DNA from: Oceanospirillum sp048265165
GTDB lineage: Bacteria; Pseudomonadota; Gammaproteobacteria; Pseudomonadales; Halomonadaceae
Direction: 5' to 3'
NCBI RefSeq assembly: GCF_048265165.1
Contig: NZ_JBLXCD010000005.1
Coordinates: 181,671 to 245,670, forward strand
DNA length: 64,000 bases
Position 1 is the stretch's first letter. Every line of letters starts with the position of its first letter. The notes below the pieces were generated by a model. The model worked only from the letters and a program-made list of their open reading frames with translations, was not told the DNA's origin and did no database searches. A program made the position numbers and the translations under genes. Shown here one piece after another: positions 1 through 8,262 of the stretch.

Positions 1-892
1 TCTTACAATGACCACTCTCATCCGACTGATGCGTAAATACACAATAATCCAATACATCTGGATACAGAGCCTGTGCGACCAAAAGAGCGCTGGTAGCAAT
101 GAAACCATCCACCAATACCAACATGTTTAACTCTGCAGCTTTTAACATGGCGCCACACATCATCGCGATCTCAAAGCCGCCGAAACGGGCCAAAATCCGC
201 AGAGGATTATGGTCTTTATTACCACCATTGTCCTCCAGATAACAGGCTGAAGCCTGCTGCAGGATCGCCAGCTTTTTCAGAACGCCTTTTTCGTCAAGCC
301 CGGTACCCCGACCGACACACTCCACCAGAGGAATTCCTGTTAATTGATGCATTAACAAGGCTGCGGAAGACGTATTACCAATTCCCATCTCACCAAATCC
401 CACAACATTGCAGCCTCCGGCCGCAACACGAGCCATCTGGTCAGCGCCGCGCTGAAGCGCCTGCTTAACCTGCTCATCGGTCATGGCAGCGCCATTAAGA
501 TAACTGGCTGTGCCACGGGCAATGCAGGCATCATACAACTTAGGATGCTTTGGCAACTCCCCGGAAACTCCTGAGTTAACTACTTCCAGCTCAATATCAT
601 GCTGACGACAAAACACATTAATTGCAGCACCACCATTCAGAAAATTCAGCACCATCTGAAGAGTGACCTCCTGAGGAAAAGGGCTGACACCTTCGCGAGC
701 AACACCATGGTCGCCCGCAAAAACTAACATATGAGGCCGTTTTAACTCAGGCGTCAGGCTTTGCTGAATCAGACCCACTTTGAGCGCAACCGATTCCAGC
801 TGTCCAAGAGACCCTGGTGGCTTAGTTTTGGTATCAATTTTTTCCTGTAACTGTACGGCCAGTCGCTTGTCTGTTCGTGAGATAGAAAACAT
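1..892 (-). CDS. cobT: Nicotinate-nucleotide--dimethylbenzimidazole phosphoribosyltransferase (CobT), 3' end cut by window
   Basis: CobT transfers phosphoribose from nicotinate mononucleotide to 5,6-dimethylbenzimidazole, making alpha-ribazole phosphate for the lower ligand of cobalamin. My translation from the ATG at 892 gives an N-terminal KPPGSLGQLE motif, then FAGDHGV and GEMGIGNTSSAA, which are hallmark CobT segments. About 297 codons are visible and stay open to the window edge. The family is about 350 residues, so roughly the last 50 residues, including the usual catalytic Glu, lie outside. Cytoplasmic. No other cobalamin gene is in the window, so the pathway context cannot be judged. 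Confidence 0.93.
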   Translation of the reverse strand, partial: MFSISRTDKRLAVQLQEKIDTKTKPPGSLGQLESVALKVGLIQQSLTPELKRPHMLVFAGDHGVAREGVSPFPQEVTLQMVLNFLNGGAAINVFCRQHDIELEVVNSGVSGELPKHPKLYDACIARGTASYLNGAAMTDEQVKQALQRGADQMARVAAGGCNVVGFGEMGIGNTSSAALLMHQLTGIPLVECVGRGTGLDEKGVLKKLAILQQASACYLEDNGGNKDHNPLRILARFGGFEIAMMCGAMLKAAELNMLVLVDGFIATSALLVAQALYPDVLDYCVFTHQSDESGHCK

Positions 893-939
893 AGAGGGTC
901 TCAGCTTATACGCAGGCTGAACACAACCTGTCCTGTATA

Positions 940-971
940 TTAAAAAAAGAAAAAGACCTGCAAAACAGGCT
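940..971 (-). terminator. Possible weak terminator after the DyP gene
   Basis: Read on the minus strand, a 5-bp stem (GCCTG/CAGGT with one G-T pair) is followed by a U-rich run. It lies just past the stop of the DyP peroxidase gene and before cobT. The stem is short, so this is tentative. Confidence 0.35.
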
Positions 972-1001
972 GACTCATCAATAGCACCCGATCCGAAAGA
1001 A

Positions 1002-2366
1002 TCAGTCGTCGTCCTTCAAACCTTTTTTGCCCTCTTCTGTCAATGTCCAAGGCAACCCAGGCTGCTGCTTGAGATTCTTCTGGGAGTCAGCCTGCGGGTC
1101 CTGCTGCTGGTCTTCGTCATCATCCAGCATCGCCTGATAGAAGCTAGCGGAGTAGTGGCGGGTACCAGTATTGGTTGGGGTAATCGTTTTAACTTCCGGT
1201 ACGGCATCCTGATCCGATGCTTTTTTATCAGCGTCTGAAGCCGTGTCCTGCTTTTGCTCAATATCAGGATCCACGGAGTTTAGAGCATCGGGCTGAACAA
1301 AGGCTTCACTTAAAGGTGTATAGGCTAACTCGGAACGGGTGGAGTTCAGCTCAGCTTCTTCTTCTGCCAGTTGCTGAGCTTCTGCTGCAGCTTTCTCTTT
1401 CTTCAACTGCTCAGCTTCTGCCGCCGCACCAACATACTTAACCAAAAAATCCCGGGAAGGTGCAAACAAAGCAGCCCCTGTTACCGCTTCGGTATACTTC
1501 AGCATATGGTCATAATGACCATGGGCATCGCTATAAACCATACTGGCCAACATACGGGTAAAGTTGTCTGAAAAGCGGCAATAAGAGACAAAATACAGCC
1601 CCTGAGCACTCAGATTCCCATAGGGCATGCTCTGGCGGAGAATCTCAATTGCTTCACCTTCCTCATCTTTAATGCCTGTACGCTTGATATGAGATGTCAG
1701 TGGCTTGGCATCACCTTCAAACTCAATATTATCCGCCTTGCTTCGCCCAAAAACCTGCTCCTGCTCTTTAACAGAAACCTCATTCCAAATCGGCATATTG
1801 TGGACATAGCGCTGAATATGAACATAACTGCCGCCAGCAAAAGACGGATCCTCATGACCAACCAGTGCCACTTTAGCCCGCTCTTCACCCTGTGGGTTTT
1901 CAGTTCCATCAACAAAGCCTGTCAGATCGCGGCAATCCAAATAACGAAATGTCGGGATCGCTTCCTGAAGATTGGCTATCTCCCCTAACATGCTGTCGAT
2001 ACGGCGCGCGACAATAAAGTTGATATCATGTCGATCAGAGCGAATCTGGAAATAGAGATCACAAGGTGTTTCCGGAGCAAGTCGGCTGCCCTGCTTCATT
2101 TCAGGAAAAGGTTTCAGAGCAACCGGTCGTCCTTGTGGATAAAGTCGATCCCATGCATCAGAGCCGATGGCGACAACACCATTAAGGGAAGGTACATCGA
2201 AAACCCGTGAACATTCATCAATCATCGCGGGAAATCGCGCAACCATATCGCGAATCAGGGGTAAGAGATCATCATCATGGCTTAGGGTATACGTGATATA
2301 AAAACCAAATTGATTTGATTCTGTCAAAATGCCGGACTGAACATTTTTTAGGGATTGATCCTGCAT
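1002..2366 (-). CDS. Dyp-type heme peroxidase with long acidic C-terminal extension
   Basis: Dye-decolorising peroxidases are heme b enzymes that use H2O2. The family signature GFVDGTENP lies at about residues 150-158. A candidate proximal heme His is in TSHIKRTG (about residue 226), and the conserved Arg/MPYG and GLYFVSYCR segments follow. I chose the ATG at 2366 (454 aa) because AGGAG precedes it by 11 nt; an upstream ATG at 2417 would overlap the preceding gene. The peroxidase domain ends near residue 313. The last 140 residues or so are low-complexity, rich in A/E/K/Q/D, and unlike the typical family member of about 300 aa. No signal peptide, so cytoplasmic. It probably forms a transcription unit with the PLP enzyme upstream. 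Confidence 0.9.
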   Translation of the reverse strand: MQDQSLKNVQSGILTESNQFGFYITYTLSHDDDLLPLIRDMVARFPAMIDECSRVFDVPSLNGVVAIGSDAWDRLYPQGRPVALKPFPEMKQGSRLAPETPCDLYFQIRSDRHDINFIVARRIDSMLGEIANLQEAIPTFRYLDCRDLTGFVDGTENPQGEERAKVALVGHEDPSFAGGSYVHIQRYVHNMPIWNEVSVKEQEQVFGRSKADNIEFEGDAKPLTSHIKRTGIKDEEGEAIEILRQSMPYGNLSAQGLYFVSYCRFSDNFTRMLASMVYSDAHGHYDHMLKYTEAVTGAALFAPSRDFLVKYVGAAAEAEQLKKEKAAAEAQQLAEEEAELNSTRSELAYTPLSEAFVQPDALNSVDPDIEQKQDTASDADKKASDQDAVPEVKTITPTNTGTRHYSASFYQAMLDDDEDQQQDPQADSQKNLKQQPGLPWTLTEEGKKGLKDDD

Positions 2367-2400
2367 AACCTTGCCTTCTCCTGTAATCTCAACCTGACCA

Positions 2401-3417
2401 TTATGCCATGGCTTCACTTAATCCATAACCTCGCCGCCCCTGAAGGCCCCCACTGTGTATCAAGAGTATCCTACAGCCTTTCCTGAACTCTCCGGCCTGA
2501 AGTGACTGCCAGAAACGACAAAAAAGTTTTCCGGTATAAACCGGGTCCATAGGCAGAGACAGGCCAGGGTTATGAACTTCAATCTCAGCACTCAACTGAG
2601 CCATCTGCTGTAGCAGGCCGGACGAAACTTTGGCATAACCCCCAAAATGGCCATCAAGCAGCAATTCCCAGTTTTTCTTTTCGATGCCACAACGACTATC
2701 AGAAAGTAGGCGATCATCAATATCACGAATCAGAAATTCACCACCTTTTAAAACGGGCACACCAATAATCCGGTAATCTTTTTTTCGTCCCGCAATCAAT
2801 CCCGCTAGTGTGCCGCCAGTCCCCACGGCACACCAAAGCTGATCCGGCTGCCAGTTTCTTCTTTCACATTCGCTTTCTAACTGGTGAGAAAGTTCAGTAA
2901 TGCCAGGGGCAGCCAAAGCACTGCTACCACCTTCAGGAACAACGAAATAGCCTGGGTAACCAGCAGTTAGGCCCTTCAACCAATCTAGGTTATTTCGTAG
3001 TCGATAGTCTTGTCGGTTTATAAAGTGCAGTTGAGTGCCCCACATCTTTAAATCCTGCAGCATCGCGCTTTTAGTCGCCAGCTCCTGCTCGCCACGAATC
3101 ACAGCAACGCAGGGAAGCTGCAAAAGATGGCAGGAATAAGCCAAAGCATGAAGATGATTGGACCAGGCACCGCCAAAAGAGAGAATGCCGGTCGCCCCCT
3201 GCTCCAAAGCGGCTTTAAGATTATATTTCAACTTGTAGGCTTTATTACCGGATATAACAGGATGAACGTTGTCTGTACGCAAAATACAAAGTTCAACCTG
3301 CATCTCCGTCAACAGAGGGTGTTGCAGTGACTGCAGCTCCGGCTCCACAAGGCAATCCAGCCACACCTGAAACGGCTCTCCCTGCGTGGGTGTGCTTAAA
3401 GGATACATTTCCGGCAC
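2401..3417 (-). CDS. PLP-dependent ACC deaminase / D-cysteine desulfhydrase family enzyme
   Basis: A 338-residue fold-type II PLP enzyme. The pyridoxal-binding Lys is probably K62 in GNKAYKLKY, by analogy with GNKxRKLEY of ACC deaminase. GGAWSNHLHALA carries the phosphate/carboxylate-binding SNH motif, and GTGGTLAG is the glycine loop for the PLP phosphate. Family members release ammonia (and sulfide) from D-cysteine or open 1-aminocyclopropane-1-carboxylate; the sequence does not decide which, though D-cysteine desulfhydrase-like activity is commoner in gammaproteobacteria. The stop is 1 bp away from the preceding YaiI-family gene's frame boundary, so co-transcription with it and with the DyP gene is likely. 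Confidence 0.85.
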   Translation of the reverse strand: MPEMYPLSTPTQGEPFQVWLDCLVEPELQSLQHPLLTEMQVELCILRTDNVHPVISGNKAYKLKYNLKAALEQGATGILSFGGAWSNHLHALAYSCHLLQLPCVAVIRGEQELATKSAMLQDLKMWGTQLHFINRQDYRLRNNLDWLKGLTAGYPGYFVVPEGGSSALAAPGITELSHQLESECERRNWQPDQLWCAVGTGGTLAGLIAGRKKDYRIIGVPVLKGGEFLIRDIDDRLLSDSRCGIEKKNWELLLDGHFGGYAKVSSGLLQQMAQLSAEIEVHNPGLSLPMDPVYTGKLFCRFWQSLQAGEFRKGCRILLIHSGGLQGRRGYGLSEAMA

Positions 3418-3418
3418 T

Positions 3419-3877
3419 TTACTCGGTAGGTTTCACATGCTTTGCCAGAAATTTATCCAGCGCATTACCGAATTCCTGACGGTCACGGGGCCCTAAAGCA
3501 GCAGGCCCCCCCGTCTGAACACCACTACTGCGCAGATCTGACATAAAATCACGCATCATCAGGCGCTCACGAATATTATTCTTTGTGTACAGCTCCCCGC
3601 GGGGGTTCAGTGCATGGGCATTTTCTTCAATCACCTCTGCTGCCAAAGGGATATCTGCTGTTATCACCAGATCACCGGGATCAAGGTTCTGTACTATATA
3701 GTTATCTGCAACATCAAACCCGGGAGGTACCTGAACAGCCCGAATTTTACAGTTTGGTGGCACGGTTAATGGTTGATTCGCAACCAGGATCATCGGCAGA
3801 TCCAGACGCTGAGAGGCCCTGAATAAAATATCTTTAATTACTTTCGGACAAGCGTCCGCGTCTACCCAGATCTGCAT
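3419..3877 (-). CDS. yaiI: YaiI/YqxD family protein (UPF0178, DUF188)
   Basis: A 152-residue cytoplasmic protein starting IWVDADACPKVIKDIL, the family hallmark with Asp residues typical of a PIN-like nuclease fold. A second acidic patch is DLVITADIPLA, and the C-terminal segment GGPAALGPRDRQEF is also conserved in this family. Function is not established; a nuclease role is inference from fold predictions. I take the ATG at 3877; an in-frame TTG lies 18 nt upstream. It is the first gene of a tight minus-strand group with the PLP enzyme and DyP peroxidase. Confidence 0.88.
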   Translation of the reverse strand: MQIWVDADACPKVIKDILFRASQRLDLPMILVANQPLTVPPNCKIRAVQVPPGFDVADNYIVQNLDPGDLVITADIPLAAEVIEENAHALNPRGELYTKNNIRERLMMRDFMSDLRSSGVQTGGPAALGPRDRQEFGNALDKFLAKHVKPTE

Positions 3878-3960
3878 AGTTACCGCCCATATCAAAACAG
3901 TTATTTAAATTTCTGCATTATAAGGCAGCGAACTCATACTGACGAATAGAGGATGCAAAA

Positions 3961-3990
3961 ACAGAAAAAGGGAGCCGAAGCTCCCCCTAT
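3961..3990 (-). terminator. Rho-independent terminator after fadH
   Basis: A 6-bp GC-rich stem (GGGAGC/GCTCCC at 3970-3985) with a 4-nt loop. On the minus strand it is followed by a T-rich tract. It lies directly downstream of the fadH stop. Confidence 0.8.
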
Positions 3991-4018
3991 GAATCAGACC
4001 TGTTTCTGTCGTATTTAA

Positions 4019-6058
4019 TTATAGGGTCACCGCCAAACGAAGTCCCTGATCAATCGCTCGCTTAGCATCCAACTCAGCCGCCACATCGGCTCCTCCTATC
4101 AGGTGAGGCTCTTTGCCCAACGCCTTAAGCCCTGCTTCTAATTCCCGGCATGGCTCCTGGCCAGCACAGATAACGATATTATCCACCGGTAACAGCTCTG
4201 GCTCACCATTAATCGTCAGGTGCAAACCTTCATCATCAATTTTCAGGTAGTCGCAGCCGGATAACATATTTACATTGCGCTTCTGCAGAGATGCCCGATG
4301 AATCCAGCCCGTCGTTTTGCCAAGCCCCTTACCTAACTTACTGGCCTTGCGCTGCATCAGCCAAACCTCTCGTGCAGGCTCAGGGTTATGAGCTTCAACG
4401 CCCTCAATACCAGCACGGTGCTGAACCGTAAGATCGACACCCCACTCACGCATAAATTCATCGATATTTAAACTGGCAGATTCACCTTTTTGAGTCAGTA
4501 GCTCAGAAACATCAAAACCGATCCCGCCAGCCCCCATCACGGCAACCTTCTGACCAATAGGCTTGGTTCCCGTAATTGCTTCGATGTAACTGACAACTTT
4601 CGGGTGATCGATCCCCTCAATACCCGGTGTCCGTGGCGCAATACCTGTTGCCAGAATGACTTCATCAAAATCTTTAAGATCTTCAGCTGTGACACGGGTA
4701 TTCAAGCGCAGCTCAACGCCAGTAACTTCAATACGGCGCTTAAAGTAACGCAGAGTTTCGTAAAACTCCTCTTTACCCGGAATACGCTTAGCATAATTAA
4801 ACTGCCCGCCAATCTCAGATCCAGCATCAAACAAGGTAACATTGTGTCCCCGTTCGGCAGCAGCCGTCGAGGCCGATAAACCCGCAGGGCCCGCCCCCAC
4901 AACAGCAACCGACTTAACCTGTTTGGCAGGCAAGCTGATGATTTCTGTTTCATGGCAGGCACGTGGGTTCACCAGGCACGAGGTCAGCTTCATCTGGAAG
5001 GTATGATCCAGGCAAGCCTGATTACACCCGATGCAGGTATTAATCTCATCCGCACGGTTTTCAGCAGCCTTACTGACAAAAGCCGGATCTGCCAGAAAAG
5101 GTCGCGCCATAGAAACCATATCCGCATGACCATCAGCCAGTACTGCTTCCGCTACTTCCGGGGTGTTGATACGGTTGGTGGTAATCAACGGAATACCAAG
5201 CTCTTGCTTCATCTGCTGTGTAACACGGGTAAAAGCAGCCCGGGGAACACTGGTAGCAATGGTCGGAACACGGGCTTCATGCCAGCCAATACCGGTATTG
5301 ATCAGGGTAGCGCCAGCAGCTTCAATTCGTTTACCCAGCTCAACCACTTCCTGCCAGTCGCTACCGCCCTCGACTAGGTCCAACATTGATAAGCGGAAAA
5401 TAATAATAAAGTCTGATCCAACCTGTTCCCGAACCTTGCGCACAATTTCGGTAGCAAAGCGAACCCGGTTATCAAAACAACCGCCCCACTCATCGGTACG
5501 TTTGTTCGTCCGTGCAGCAATAAACTGGTTAATCAGATAGCCTTCAGACCCCATAATCTCAACGCCATCATAGCCAGCTTGTTGAGCCAAATCCGCACAG
5601 ATCACATAATCGGCAATCTGCTTTTCAACTTCCTCTGCCGTTAACTCATGGGGAGGGAATGGATTAATAGGAGCCTGAATTGCTGAAGGAGCCACAGAGC
5701 GCTGAGAATAAGCATAACGACCCGCATGGAGAATCTGCATACAGATGCGGCCACCGGCATCGTGGACAGCATCCGTCATCACCCTGTGCTTTTCCGCCTC
5801 TTCCGGCGTACTCATCTTGGCAGACCCTTCAAAAACCGCCCCTTCTTTATTCGGAGCAATACCGCCGGTCACAATCAAAGCAACACCGTGTTTCGCGCGT
5901 TCAGCATAAAACGCTGCCAGGCGCTGAAAACCATTTGGGCTTTCTTCCAGATTCGTATGCATAGACCCCATAAGAACCCGGTTCGGCAGGGTTAAAAAAC
6001 CCAGATCAAGAGGTTTAAGCAGGGTTGGATAAAGCACTTCTGTATTTGCCATTGTCAT
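4019..6058 (-). CDS. fadH: NADPH-dependent 2,4-dienoyl-CoA reductase
   Basis: FadH reduces 2,4-dienoyl-CoA esters so that unsaturated fatty acids can pass through beta-oxidation. The order is an Old Yellow Enzyme-like FMN barrel (residues 1-330), the [4Fe-4S] cysteines CIGCNQACLD and SCLVNPRAC near 340-370, then a FAD/NADPH module with VGAGPAGLSAS and VMGAGGIGFD. Length 679 aa matches the E. coli enzyme (about 672). I chose the ATG at 6058 because GAGGACC precedes it by about 8 nt; two upstream ATGs are less well placed. It diverges from an AraC-type gene, a plausible regulator. Confidence 0.95.
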   Translation of the reverse strand: MTMANTEVLYPTLLKPLDLGFLTLPNRVLMGSMHTNLEESPNGFQRLAAFYAERAKHGVALIVTGGIAPNKEGAVFEGSAKMSTPEEAEKHRVMTDAVHDAGGRICMQILHAGRYAYSQRSVAPSAIQAPINPFPPHELTAEEVEKQIADYVICADLAQQAGYDGVEIMGSEGYLINQFIAARTNKRTDEWGGCFDNRVRFATEIVRKVREQVGSDFIIIFRLSMLDLVEGGSDWQEVVELGKRIEAAGATLINTGIGWHEARVPTIATSVPRAAFTRVTQQMKQELGIPLITTNRINTPEVAEAVLADGHADMVSMARPFLADPAFVSKAAENRADEINTCIGCNQACLDHTFQMKLTSCLVNPRACHETEIISLPAKQVKSVAVVGAGPAGLSASTAAAERGHNVTLFDAGSEIGGQFNYAKRIPGKEEFYETLRYFKRRIEVTGVELRLNTRVTAEDLKDFDEVILATGIAPRTPGIEGIDHPKVVSYIEAITGTKPIGQKVAVMGAGGIGFDVSELLTQKGESASLNIDEFMREWGVDLTVQHRAGIEGVEAHNPEPAREVWLMQRKASKLGKGLGKTTGWIHRASLQKRNVNMLSGCDYLKIDDEGLHLTINGEPELLPVDNIVICAGQEPCRELEAGLKALGKEPHLIGGADVAAELDAKRAIDQGLRLAVTL

Positions 6059-6160
6059 TAATAGGTCCTCGATCATCAATCAGGCTGCCCCGCCATTTAA
6101 AATCGGAGCTTTATTTTTATGTTGGCTTAACTGTAAACCATGAACCTAAAAAAGTATTAT

Positions 6161-6194
6161 CTTTAGAAAACAGAATAATAACTTTAGAGAACAG
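6161..6194. promoter_or_regulatory. Two 13-bp direct repeats, candidate AraC-type operator
   Basis: CTTTAGAAAACAG at 6161-6173 and CTTTAGAGAACAG at 6182-6194 differ by one base and are spaced 21 bp start to start, two helical turns. That is the geometry AraC-family dimers favour. They sit between fadH and the divergent AraC-type gene, 10 nt from its start codon. Assignment to that regulator is inference. Confidence 0.5.
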
Positions 6195-6204
6195 TCTTTA
6201 ACTC

Positions 6205-7230
6205 ATGAAACTAGGCGATATTAACGTCAATATTCTGCAGTGCCTTTATCAGACCATTACTGAGCAAGGTAAAAACGCAGAAAGTCTCTTTTCGGACTTT
6301 GGGCTGGGGGATTTAGATCTCAGCCATCCGGACAGAAGGATCAGTATCCCCCGCTATATGCGTTTAGGTGAGCAGGCAACCCGTCTCACGGGTCGCCAGG
6401 ATATTGGTATTCTGATGGGAGAAAAGTGTCGAAGCCATCACTTTGGGCTGATGGGCCTAACCGCACAGTCCGCAGCAACCCTGGGAGATGCCCTGGAAAC
6501 ATCGATTCGATTCGAACGCCTTTATAGCTCAAACAGCCGTGGACATAGTTTTGTACGTCGGGAAGCAGAGCGCACAGGTTTTTGTTTTTACTCCATAAGC
6601 CCCTACAACCGATACAACTACTTTGTTGTCGATGCGGTATTGGGAGGCTGGTTAAGCCTACTACAGGAATGGAGTGGCAGTTCTTTATCTGAAATCAGGC
6701 AGGCAGGCGCCACAGTGGCGATTGAGTTTGAGCGCCCAACTTATGCCGCAGCCTACCGAAAATGGAAACTTCCGGTACAGTTTTCAGCCCAGGGGAATAC
6801 TCTCTGGCTCCCCAACGACCTGTGCCAAAGCAATACAGTCCACAGCAACCCGATTACGTTCCGTCAGCTGGAACGGCTCTGTCAACAAGCTCTGGACGAA
6901 ATATTACAAGGCAGAACACTTGTGGATAAAGTGGAGGAAGCAATTGCGATGCAGCTCAGCGGTCAAACACCATCAATCAGTAGTGTCGCCCGGTACTTCA
7001 GCCTGGAACCCTGGACCCTGCAACGTCAACTACAGTCTGAAAACGTAAGTTTCACTCAGCTACTTGATCAAACCCGCAAAGAGCTGGCAACCCGCTATAT
7101 AAGAGATACAAAACTGACCATTGGAGAAATAGCATGGCTGATGGGATTTTCTTCGTCACCAGCATTTCAACGGGCATTTAAACGTTGGCACGGGCAGGCT
7201 CCTGGGCAATACCGGAGTCAACAACAATAG
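6205..7230 (+). CDS. AraC family transcriptional regulator (Arabinose_bd-type N-terminus)
   Basis: 341 residues. The N-terminal 190 or so resemble the OruR/ArgR-like ligand-binding module common in Pseudomonas and relatives (GEKCRSHHFGLMGLTAQSAATLGDAL). The C-terminal 85 hold the double helix-turn-helix, with ISSVARYFSL and the second-helix signature IGEIAWLMGFSSSPAFQRAFKRWHG. It is divergent from fadH, with repeats in the shared promoter, so control of fadH and of itself is plausible. The ligand is unknown; a fatty-acid-derived signal would fit the neighbour but is speculation. Confidence 0.85.
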   Translation: MKLGDINVNILQCLYQTITEQGKNAESLFSDFGLGDLDLSHPDRRISIPRYMRLGEQATRLTGRQDIGILMGEKCRSHHFGLMGLTAQSAATLGDALETSIRFERLYSSNSRGHSFVRREAERTGFCFYSISPYNRYNYFVVDAVLGGWLSLLQEWSGSSLSEIRQAGATVAIEFERPTYAAAYRKWKLPVQFSAQGNTLWLPNDLCQSNTVHSNPITFRQLERLCQQALDEILQGRTLVDKVEEAIAMQLSGQTPSISSVARYFSLEPWTLQRQLQSENVSFTQLLDQTRKELATRYIRDTKLTIGEIAWLMGFSSSPAFQRAFKRWHGQAPGQYRSQQQ

Positions 7231-7323
7231 CAATCAGTCTGGAAATAAAGTAACAGCAAAAATATACAAGAAGAGTATTCAGATGAGATAACAGAATAAG
7301 ATATTGAGATAAGAGCAAGCAAA

Positions 7324-7400
7324 TGGCGGACCGGACGGGACTCGAACCCGCGACCCCCGGCGTGACAGGCCGGTATTCTAACCAACTGAACTACCGGTCC
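7324..7400 (-). tRNA. tRNA-Asp (GTC), copy 1
   Basis: 77 nt with a full cloverleaf on the minus strand. The anticodon loop CTGTCAC gives GTC, the acceptor stem is GGACCGG/CCGGTCC, the discriminator is G, and CCA is encoded. It is the last gene of the tRNA array in transcription order. Confidence 0.97.
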
Positions 7401-7436
7401 GCATATAAATCTGATCACACTAACGCTAAGCGAAAG

Positions 7437-7512
7437 TGGTGGGTGGTACAGGGATCGAACCTGTGACCCCCAGCTTGTAAGGCTGGTGCTCTCCCGGCTG
7501 AGCTAACCACCC
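7437..7512 (-). tRNA. tRNA-Val (TAC), copy 1
   Basis: 76 nt on the minus strand. Anticodon loop CTTACAA gives TAC; acceptor GGGTGGT/ACCACCC, discriminator A, CCA encoded. Thirty-six nt separate it from the next Asp gene. Confidence 0.97.
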
Positions 7513-7557
7513 ACGGGAGTATCAAACTAGACTTCCAGGATATCTATCAGATCAAAT

Positions 7558-7634
7558 TGGCGGACCGGACGGGACTCGAACCCGCGACCCCCGGCGTGAC
7601 AGGCCGGTATTCTAACCAACTGAACTACCGGTCC
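7558..7634 (-). tRNA. tRNA-Asp (GTC), copy 2
   Basis: Identical in sequence to the Asp gene at 7324-7400, on the minus strand, with encoded CCA. Confidence 0.97.
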
Positions 7635-7670
7635 GCATATAAATCTGATCACACTAACGCTAAGCGAAAG

Positions 7671-7746
7671 TGGTGGGTGGTACAGGGATCGAACCTGTGA
7701 CCCCCAGCTTGTAAGGCTGGTGCTCTCCCGGCTGAGCTAACCACCC
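7671..7746 (-). tRNA. tRNA-Val (TAC), copy 2
   Basis: Identical to the Val gene at 7437-7512, minus strand, encoded CCA; the flanking spacer on the Asp side is also identical. Confidence 0.97.
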
Positions 7747-7800
7747 ACGGGACTGCCTAAAAGACATTCGATATAGTTGCGTATCAGGCAAAAAGCTAAA

Positions 7801-7877
7801 TGGCGGACCGGACGGGACTCGAACCCGCGACCCCCGGCGTGACAGGCCGGTATTCTAACCAACTGAACTACCGGTCC
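7801..7877 (-). tRNA. tRNA-Asp (GTC), copy 3
   Basis: Identical Asp-GTC gene, minus strand, encoded CCA. It is followed by the second, 47-nt type of spacer. Confidence 0.97.
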
Positions 7878-7924
7878 GCATATCATCATACAAGTTACAG
7901 AGACCATCTTATGCGAACAAAAAA

Positions 7925-8000
7925 TGGTGGGTGGTACAGGGATCGAACCTGTGACCCCCAGCTTGTAAGGCTGGTGCTCTCCCGGCTGAGCTAACCACCC
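7925..8000 (-). tRNA. tRNA-Val (TAC), copy 3
   Basis: Identical Val-TAC gene, minus strand, encoded CCA. Confidence 0.97.
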
Positions 8001-8016
8001 AACGCAGTGATGAAAT

Positions 8017-8093
8017 TGGCGGACCGGACGGGACTCGAACCCGCGACCCCCGGCGTGACAGGCCGGTATTCTAACCAACTGAACTACCGGTCC
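8017..8093 (-). tRNA. tRNA-Asp (GTC), copy 4
   Basis: Identical Asp-GTC gene, minus strand, encoded CCA. Only 16 nt separate its 3' end from the 5' end of Val copy 3. Confidence 0.97.
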
Positions 8094-8140
8094 GCATATC
8101 ATCATACAAGTTACAGAGACCATCTTATGCGAACAAAAAA

Positions 8141-8216
8141 TGGTGGGTGGTACAGGGATCGAACCTGTGACCCCCAGCTTGTAAGGCTGGTGCTCTCCCG
8201 GCTGAGCTAACCACCC
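8141..8216 (-). tRNA. tRNA-Val (TAC), copy 4 (promoter-proximal)
   Basis: Identical Val-TAC gene, minus strand, encoded CCA. It is the first gene of the array; its 5' end is about 19 nt from the -10 box of the array promoter. Confidence 0.97.
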
Positions 8217-8234
8217 CCGCAACTTGTGGCGCAA

Positions 8235-8262
8235 ATTATAGGGATTTATCAAACCCTGTCAA
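8235..8262 (-). promoter_or_regulatory. Consensus sigma-70 promoter of the tRNA array
   Basis: On the minus strand the sequence has a perfect -35 TTGACA (8257-8262), a 16-bp spacer and a perfect -10 TATAAT (8235-8240). A GC-rich TTGCGCC discriminator follows, as in stringently controlled stable-RNA promoters. The start site would be near 8228, a few bases before tRNA-Val copy 4. Confidence 0.9.

Larger units (their letters stand above)
7324..8216 (-). repeat. Nested tandem duplication carrying the tRNA array
   Basis: Two kinds of Val-Asp unit exist. Positions 7324-7518 and 7558-7752 are identical over 195 bp including a 36-nt spacer. Positions 7801-8000 and 8017-8216 are identical over 200 bp including a different 47-nt spacer. 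The tRNA genes are the same in all four units, so an older duplication with spacer divergence was followed by two recent unit duplications, or by gene conversion. Confidence 0.9.

Noticed and set aside
1002..1100. Encapsulin-targeting peptide at the DyP C-terminus
   Set aside because: The end reads KGLKDDD, without the usual LxxGSL-type motif, and no encapsulin gene is nearby.
7324..8216. Regular repeats with spacers, CRISPR-like at first look
   Set aside because: Each repeat folds as tRNA-Asp or tRNA-Val with encoded CCA, and the spacers are not unique.
7737..8252. Open frames through the tRNA array on both strands, some repeated
   Set aside because: They are translations of tRNA genes; the repeated peptides follow the tRNA duplication and have no ribosome sites.
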